From contig OX638343.1 in the NCBI GenBank assembly GCA_951813075.1, positions 434,001 to 498,000 on the forward strand: a stretch of 64,000 bases of DNA. The letters run 5' to 3'. The stretch is from Arenicellales bacterium. Lineage in GTDB: Bacteria; Pseudomonadota; Gammaproteobacteria; Arenicellales; JAJDZL01. Positions 59,805 through 64,000 of the stretch are shown piece after piece (position 1 is the first letter of the stretch; each line of letters begins with the position of its first letter). The notes under the pieces are model-generated. The model did not search any database. It saw nothing but the letters and a program-made list of their open reading frames with translations, and was not told the DNA's origin. Both the position numbers and the translations under genes were made by a program.

Positions 59805-61070
59805 ATGATCGAACCACGAATCATTCTGCAGAGTGATCATGGTATTGACTTCGACCAGCTGAGCGATCAAGCAGTTGAGGTTGTTCACAGGTTGAACAGT
59901 GCCGGGTTCTCTGGCGAACTGGTTGGCGGGTGCGTCCGCGATCTGCTGTTGGGCAAGCAACCGAAAGATTTCGATGTGGCGACCAGTGCCACACCGGAGC
60001 AAGTTAAGAACTTGTTTGAGAGAGCTATCATCATCGGCCGCAGATTTCGCCTGGTCGAAGTGCGGATTGCTCGCGAGATCGTGCAGGTCGCCACCTACCG
60101 TACCGCTCCCGGTTACTCCGCACGTTACGGCAGACAACGTAATTTTTCATCAAAAGGGAAGATTCTCAAAGACAACAATTTCGGAGATATCGAACAGGAC
60201 GCATTTCGACGCGACCTAACGATCAACTCCCTGTTTTTGAACCCGTCCGATATGGCTATATTTGACTATTCGGGAGGCTTTGAGGATATCCAAGCTGGGA
60301 TCATTCGAGTGATCGGAAATCCTACTGACCGGTATCAGGAAGATCCTGTGCGAATTCTCAGGACAATTCGATTCGCCGCGGCTTTCGATTTTGAAATCGA
60401 TTTTAAGTCTGCTGAGCCCATTCCGTCGCTTTCCAGATTGTTGGTTGACGTATCGAACTCTAGGTTGGCAGAGGAAATCAAAAAGTTATTTTTCAGCGGA
60501 AACGCAGTCTCTGTTTTTGGACTGTTGAACGAGTTCGGTGTTTTCACTGACCTTTTCCCGTGTTATTCGAGAGTTCATGGGTATAGCATGGATGAGACAA
60601 CTTTACAGTGGCTTACCGGTCTGTTCCAAGAGATGGACGCTCGGATTCAGAACGCGGAACCGCTGAGTTTGTCTTATACATTGGCAGCCATTTTGTGGCT
60701 ACCGTATAGTCGGGCACTACAGCGGGAAAGCACACGACGAAATGGTAAGAATTTTGATTCGACACGACTTGCTAACGATATTGTGAATCTACAGAATCGA
60801 AGCACCTATATTTCAAAAGTAAACAAGCAGCAAATTTTTGAAATTTGGCGACTGCAAAGAAAAATGCAACAGCTAAAGCTGGGCACTCGCAGCATTGTCG
60901 GAAATTCCAGATTCAGAGCAGCTGTCCGCCTGCTTGAGCATCGAACAAAATTCGATGAGGTGAGTCGGAAAGCAAGCTCGGGTTGGATAAAGATTCGTGA
61001 CAATCAATCAGTCACCGGAAAAAGACACACTCGGCGCAGACGTCGACCCAGACCAACGGTCAGAACTTGA
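59805..61070 (+). CDS. pcnB: Poly(A) polymerase I (PcnB)
   Basis: 421 residues; class II nucleotidyltransferase adding 3' poly(A) tails that mark RNA for decay. The catalytic head has LVGGCVRDLLLG and KDFDVATSA with the metal aspartates, IIIGRRFRLVEV, then RRDLTINSLFL and the RYQEDPVRILRTIRFAA motif. It ends with a strongly basic tail, GKRHTRRRRRPRPTVRT, as in PcnB and unlike CCA-adding enzymes. Its stop overlaps folK (TGATG), the usual pcnB-folK pair. Confidence 0.93.
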   Translation: MIEPRIILQSDHGIDFDQLSDQAVEVVHRLNSAGFSGELVGGCVRDLLLGKQPKDFDVATSATPEQVKNLFERAIIIGRRFRLVEVRIAREIVQVATYRTAPGYSARYGRQRNFSSKGKILKDNNFGDIEQDAFRRDLTINSLFLNPSDMAIFDYSGGFEDIQAGIIRVIGNPTDRYQEDPVRILRTIRFAAAFDFEIDFKSAEPIPSLSRLLVDVSNSRLAEEIKKLFFSGNAVSVFGLLNEFGVFTDLFPCYSRVHGYSMDETTLQWLTGLFQEMDARIQNAEPLSLSYTLAAILWLPYSRALQRESTRRNGKNFDSTRLANDIVNLQNRSTYISKVNKQQIFEIWRLQRKMQQLKLGTRSIVGNSRFRAAVRLLEHRTKFDEVSRKASSGWIKIRDNQSVTGKRHTRRRRRPRPTVRT

Positions 61071-61564
61071 TGGAAGCCAACCCCATAACCTCCTATATTG
61101 GTATCGGTAGCAATCTTGACGATCCTCAGGGCCAAGTGCGGGCAGCCTTGGATGCTCTTGAAGTGCACGACCACTGCAATGTCATCCATCGATCTTCCCT
61201 TTACGCATCTGAGCCTGTGGGATTTGCCGACCAGCCCGAATTTGTCAACGCAGTATGTGCAATAAAAACAATACTTGAACCACATCAGCTGCTTTATCAA
61301 CTACTCAACATGGAAAAAATTTTTGGCAGGGTTCGCACCCACCTTCCAAATCGACCTCGTCGGATTGATCTTGATCTTTTGCTGTATAGTACGCGACAAA
61401 TCAATTCCCCTAATCTGACAGTTCCACATCCTAGAATGCACGAACGCCGCTTTGTTTTGGAACCACTGGTAGAGATTGCACCGGATGAAATCATTCCCGG
61501 CAAAGGTATTGCAAAACAACTTCTCGAAAAATGCAAAGATCAGGAAGTTGTCAGAATCCGGTGA
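61070..61564 (+). CDS. folK: 2-amino-4-hydroxy-6-hydroxymethyldihydropteridine pyrophosphokinase (FolK)
   Basis: 164 residues from the ATG at 61070, sharing one base with the pcnB stop. Transfers pyrophosphate from ATP to the pterin in folate synthesis. Motifs: SYIGIGSNLDDPQGQVRAAL, YASEPVGFADQPEFVNAVC (landmark PEFVNAV), FGRVRTHLPNRPRRIDLDLLLY (landmark NRPRRIDLDLL, metal Asp pair) and VPHPRMHERRFVLEPLVEIAPD (landmark HPRMHERRFVL). It closes the pcnB operon. Confidence 0.95.
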   Translation: MEANPITSYIGIGSNLDDPQGQVRAALDALEVHDHCNVIHRSSLYASEPVGFADQPEFVNAVCAIKTILEPHQLLYQLLNMEKIFGRVRTHLPNRPRRIDLDLLLYSTRQINSPNLTVPHPRMHERRFVLEPLVEIAPDEIIPGKGIAKQLLEKCKDQEVVRIR

Positions 61565-61646
61565 TAGCAAACGGCGTCTAACGAGACAAGATCAAACAGA
61601 TAATCGTCAGTTTTGAGATAAGCAGCTAGTAACGAGGACTAAATTT

Positions 61647-62873
61647 ATGAATGTTTCTGGTCAGCCAACGCGCGTGCTCTCCGGCATGCGTCCGACCGGC
61701 AGATTACATCTTGGACACTACCATGGTGTGATCAAACCCTGGGTGCAGTTGCAGCATGATCACCAATGCTTCTATTTTGTTGCGGATTGGCATGCGTTGA
61801 CCACTGAATTTGAGGCGATCAATGAAAAGACCATGAGAGAAAATGTCTGGGATATGATCATTGATTGGCTGGCGTCCGGTGTGGACCCTGAACTGGCTAC
61901 CATTTTCATTCAATCGCGGGTTCCAGAGCACGCTGAACTGTATCTGTTGCTATCGATGATCAGTCCGCTTGGCTGGCTTGAGCGTGTTCCGAGTTTCAAG
62001 GACCAACAAGAGAAACTGAATAATCGAGATATTTCCACTCATGGTTTTCTTGGCTATCCCGTACTACAGAGTGCCGATATTCTGATGTATCGGGCTTCTC
62101 TGGTACCAGTTGGAGAGGATCAGGTACCACATATTGAACTGACTCGCGAGATTGCGCGCAGATTCAACTCGATATTTGGCCGAGAGCCTGACTTCCGTGA
62201 GAAAGCCGAGCAAGCCATTCGGAAGTTGGGCAAGAATCTCGGGCGACGGTATCGGGACTATCAGCAGGCCTATACCGAACGCGGTGATGAGATGGCATTG
62301 TCGAAAGCGCGAGAACTTTTGGAGAATATATCCAATCTCTCGAGAATCGACAGAGATCGATTGATGGGTTATCTCGAAGGTGGTGGGCGACAGATTCTCA
62401 CAGAACCCGAGGCATTTCTTACCGATGCGTCCAAAGTGCCTGGGTTGGATGGGCAGAAAATGTCAAAATCGTATGGAAATGCGATTTACTTGCGTGATAA
62501 CCGGGACCGTATCAATAAAAGTGTTCGTTCAATGCCAACAGACCCAGCGCGCGTGCGCCGAAATGATCCTGGTAACCCGGAAAAATGTCCAGTTTGGGAT
62601 TTGCATAAAATTTATACGGAAGAGACGACAAAGAAGTGGATTCGCGAAGGCTGCACTACCGGCTCCATCGGTTGTCTGGATTGCAAGGCACCGTTGATCG
62701 ACTCATTGCTGCAGGAACAGGAACGGCATGCCGAACGGGCTAAGCCCTACATTGAAGATCAGGGATTTCTCAAGAGAGTGATCGCCGATGGTTGCGAAAG
62801 AGCAGGTGCAGTAGCAGAAGCGACGATGAGTGAGGTGCGTCGTCACGTAGGCACTGCAGGATATCGTTATTAG
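61647..62873 (+). CDS. trpS: Tryptophan--tRNA ligase (TrpS)
   Basis: 408 residues; class I synthetase. ATP-binding HLGHY replaces HIGH (GRLHLGHYHGV), and KMSKS is intact in LDGQKMSKSYGNAI. It carries an insertion of about 60 residues before KMSKS (REPDFREK...QILTEPE) as in the longer TrpRS of Pseudomonas-type gammaproteobacteria. A second part after KMSKS has several Cys (KCPVWD, GCTTGSIGCLDCKAP). The start is preceded by an AACGAGGAC ribosome site. scpA begins 2 bp after its stop, so trpS-scpA-scpB form one unit. Confidence 0.95.
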   Translation: MNVSGQPTRVLSGMRPTGRLHLGHYHGVIKPWVQLQHDHQCFYFVADWHALTTEFEAINEKTMRENVWDMIIDWLASGVDPELATIFIQSRVPEHAELYLLLSMISPLGWLERVPSFKDQQEKLNNRDISTHGFLGYPVLQSADILMYRASLVPVGEDQVPHIELTREIARRFNSIFGREPDFREKAEQAIRKLGKNLGRRYRDYQQAYTERGDEMALSKARELLENISNLSRIDRDRLMGYLEGGGRQILTEPEAFLTDASKVPGLDGQKMSKSYGNAIYLRDNRDRINKSVRSMPTDPARVRRNDPGNPEKCPVWDLHKIYTEETTKKWIREGCTTGSIGCLDCKAPLIDSLLQEQERHAERAKPYIEDQGFLKRVIADGCERAGAVAEATMSEVRRHVGTAGYRY

Positions 62874-62875
62874 AA

Positions 62876-63667
62876 TTGGAGAAAGACTCGCAAGTTGTGG
62901 AACAGACTGATCCGACACCGAAAGAACGAGTAATCCCAGCCGACCTTTTCATACCTCCAGACGCTTTGGAGGTAATTACGCAGGATTTCGAGGGACCGCT
63001 CGATTTGTTGCTTTATCTAATCCGTAAGAACAGTTTTGATGTACTGAATATCCCGGTTGCTGAAATAGCTGATCAGTACGCGAAATATATTGACTTGATG
63101 CAAAAGATACAGCTGGAACTGGCAGGTGAGTACCTGGCTATGGCTGCGACACTGGCTCAAATCAAATCAAGGCTGCTACTTCCTCCAAAGCATATTGAAT
63201 CTGATGATGAGGAAGAGATTGACCCTCGTCTGGAATTGGCTCGACGTTTGCAGCAATATGAGATTTTCAGGAACCTTGCTGAAACTTTGAACGGTATGCC
63301 GAGAGTGGGACGTGACATATTTATTGGTCATGCAAAGGGAGTTGATCGCAGTCTCACGCCATCTTATGAGCAGGTTGATCTGAGTGACCTGATTGAGGCG
63401 TTTCAGGGGGTGCTCCAACTGGCGGACCAAAATGCAGCTATCGTAGTACAACGGGAGAACTTGTCCGTAAAGGATAAGGTCGAAGAGATCATTGATCGAT
63501 TGCAAAGTGTCAGTCAATTGCGCTTTGATGAGATATTTGATAAACGAAAAGGTCGGGCTGGAATGATCGTTGCATTTCTCGCGCTGCTCGAACTGATCAA
63601 TTCCCAAAAAATCTATGCGATACAAGCTGACGCTGATTCTCCAATTCATATTCGCCTTAATGACTGA
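62876..63667 (+). CDS. scpA: Segregation and condensation protein A (ScpA)
   Basis: About 263 residues; kleisin of the SMC-ScpAB condensin-like complex. The kleisin signature VITQDFEGPLDLLLYLIRKNSFDVLNIPVAEIADQY is clear (landmark FEGPLDLLLYLIRK), then EYLAMAATLAQIKSRLLLP and a C-terminal winged helix (GRAGMIVAFLALLELINSQKIYAIQ). The start is uncertain: a TTG at 62876 or a GTG at 62897; neither has a well-spaced ribosome site. Coexistence of ScpAB in a gammaproteobacterium instead of MukBEF is normal outside Enterobacterales and relatives. Confidence 0.9.
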   Translation: MEKDSQVVEQTDPTPKERVIPADLFIPPDALEVITQDFEGPLDLLLYLIRKNSFDVLNIPVAEIADQYAKYIDLMQKIQLELAGEYLAMAATLAQIKSRLLLPPKHIESDDEEEIDPRLELARRLQQYEIFRNLAETLNGMPRVGRDIFIGHAKGVDRSLTPSYEQVDLSDLIEAFQGVLQLADQNAAIVVQRENLSVKDKVEEIIDRLQSVSQLRFDEIFDKRKGRAGMIVAFLALLELINSQKIYAIQADADSPIHIRLND

Positions 63668-63673
63668 CTATCC

Positions 63674-64000
63674 ATGGACTTTCAGGAATTGAAAAAAATT
63701 ATTGAAGCTGCGGTGTTGACATCCGAGGTTCCGGTTTCTGTCGAGCAGTTGAAAAGTCTTTTTGATGAGGACGACAGGGCGCAGATACTGGACGTCGAAC
63801 GTGCATTGCTTGAAATGGAAAGAGATTGCGAGAATCGTGGTGTGGAACTGAAGAAAATCGGAGGCGGATTTCGCTATCAATCTCGTGAAGAATATGCCAA
63901 TTGGCTTCGCCGATTATCGGAAATTCGACCAAGAAGATATTCCCGAGCGCTTATGGAAACACTGTCAATCATTGCTTTTCGCCAGCCGGTTACCAGAGGC
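63674..64000 (+). CDS. scpB: Segregation and condensation protein B (ScpB), cut by the window end
   Basis: 109 codons are visible from the ATG at 63674 to the last base. DFQELKKIIEAAVLTSEVPVSVEQL, GVELKKIGGGFRYQSREEYANWL (landmark GGGFRYQSREEY) and YSRALMETLSIIAFRQPVTRG (landmark ETLSIIAFRQPVTRG) are the two winged-helix segments typical of ScpB. It begins 6 bp after scpA. The family is about 180-250 residues, so roughly half is missing. Confidence 0.92.
   Translation, partial: MDFQELKKIIEAAVLTSEVPVSVEQLKSLFDEDDRAQILDVERALLEMERDCENRGVELKKIGGGFRYQSREEYANWLRRLSEIRPRRYSRALMETLSIIAFRQPVTRG

Overview
The window looks like a chromosome segment of an uncultured, probably marine and aerobic gammaproteobacterium of moderate GC. 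The evidence is housekeeping order: bamE, recN, nadK, hrcA, grpE, dnaK and dnaJ lie together; a CNNM/YfjD membrane protein is divergent from ffh; then come rpsP-rimM-trmD-rplS, xerD, pcnB-folK and trpS-scpA-scpB. No insertion sequence, phage gene, integrase or CRISPR array was seen (XerD is the housekeeping recombinase). The genus cannot be named from the sequence alone.

Layout. (1) About 1-6.8 kb: an amidohydrolase operon on the minus strand (M20 peptidase, cysteine hydrolase, N-formylglutamate amidohydrolase), divergent from an RpiR regulator, a glutamine synthetase-family enzyme and ornithine cyclodeaminase. This reads as catabolism of N-acylated or N-modified amino acids toward glutamate and proline. 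A small lipoprotein gene converges on it. (2) 7.3-15.7 kb: a corrinoid methyl-transfer module (B12 protein, pterin methyltransferase, iron-sulfur corrinoid activator) followed by a D-aminoacylase-like amidohydrolase. Opposite it lie an orphan hydantoinase-A protein and an AcuI-type reductase. No substrate-specific methyltransferase of the MttB type is present. (3) 16-30.6 kb: core genes (hinT, bamE, GNAT, recN, nadK, hrcA-grpE-dnaK-dnaJ, yoaA-like helicase, tsaB, yfjD-like, ffh). (4) 30.7-53.8 kb: a catabolic block lying exactly between ffh and rpsP, genes that are usually neighbours in gammaproteobacteria. (5) 53.9-64 kb: core genes again, with a tRNA-Glu(CTC), ending inside scpB.

The catabolic block has three parts. 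The first is a 12-gene minus-strand run from 42.9 to 30.7 kb: Rieske oxygenase, HisC-like aminotransferase, two-subunit ThDP decarboxylase of the sulfopyruvate/phosphonopyruvate type, polar amino acid ABC transporter and SoxBDAG. Its enzymes can be ordered into one route: import, oxidative N-demethylation, sarcosine-oxidase-type demethylation, transamination, decarboxylation. This is the best candidate here for an undescribed pathway. The second part is a divergent trio: DUF1116 protein, amidase, and aspartoacylase/DoeB-like deacylase. The third is a PotABCD-type transporter with an acetylpolyamine amidohydrolase-like deacetylase and a 2-oxoglutarate/Fe(II) oxygenase gene split by one in-frame TGA.

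Other points: GrpE carries a tandem 42-bp duplication equal to two heptads of its coiled coil. A perfect 8-bp inverted repeat with a 9-nt spacer precedes dnaK. Several palindromes lie ahead of catabolic genes. All functional assignments rest on visible motifs and family knowledge; no search was run.
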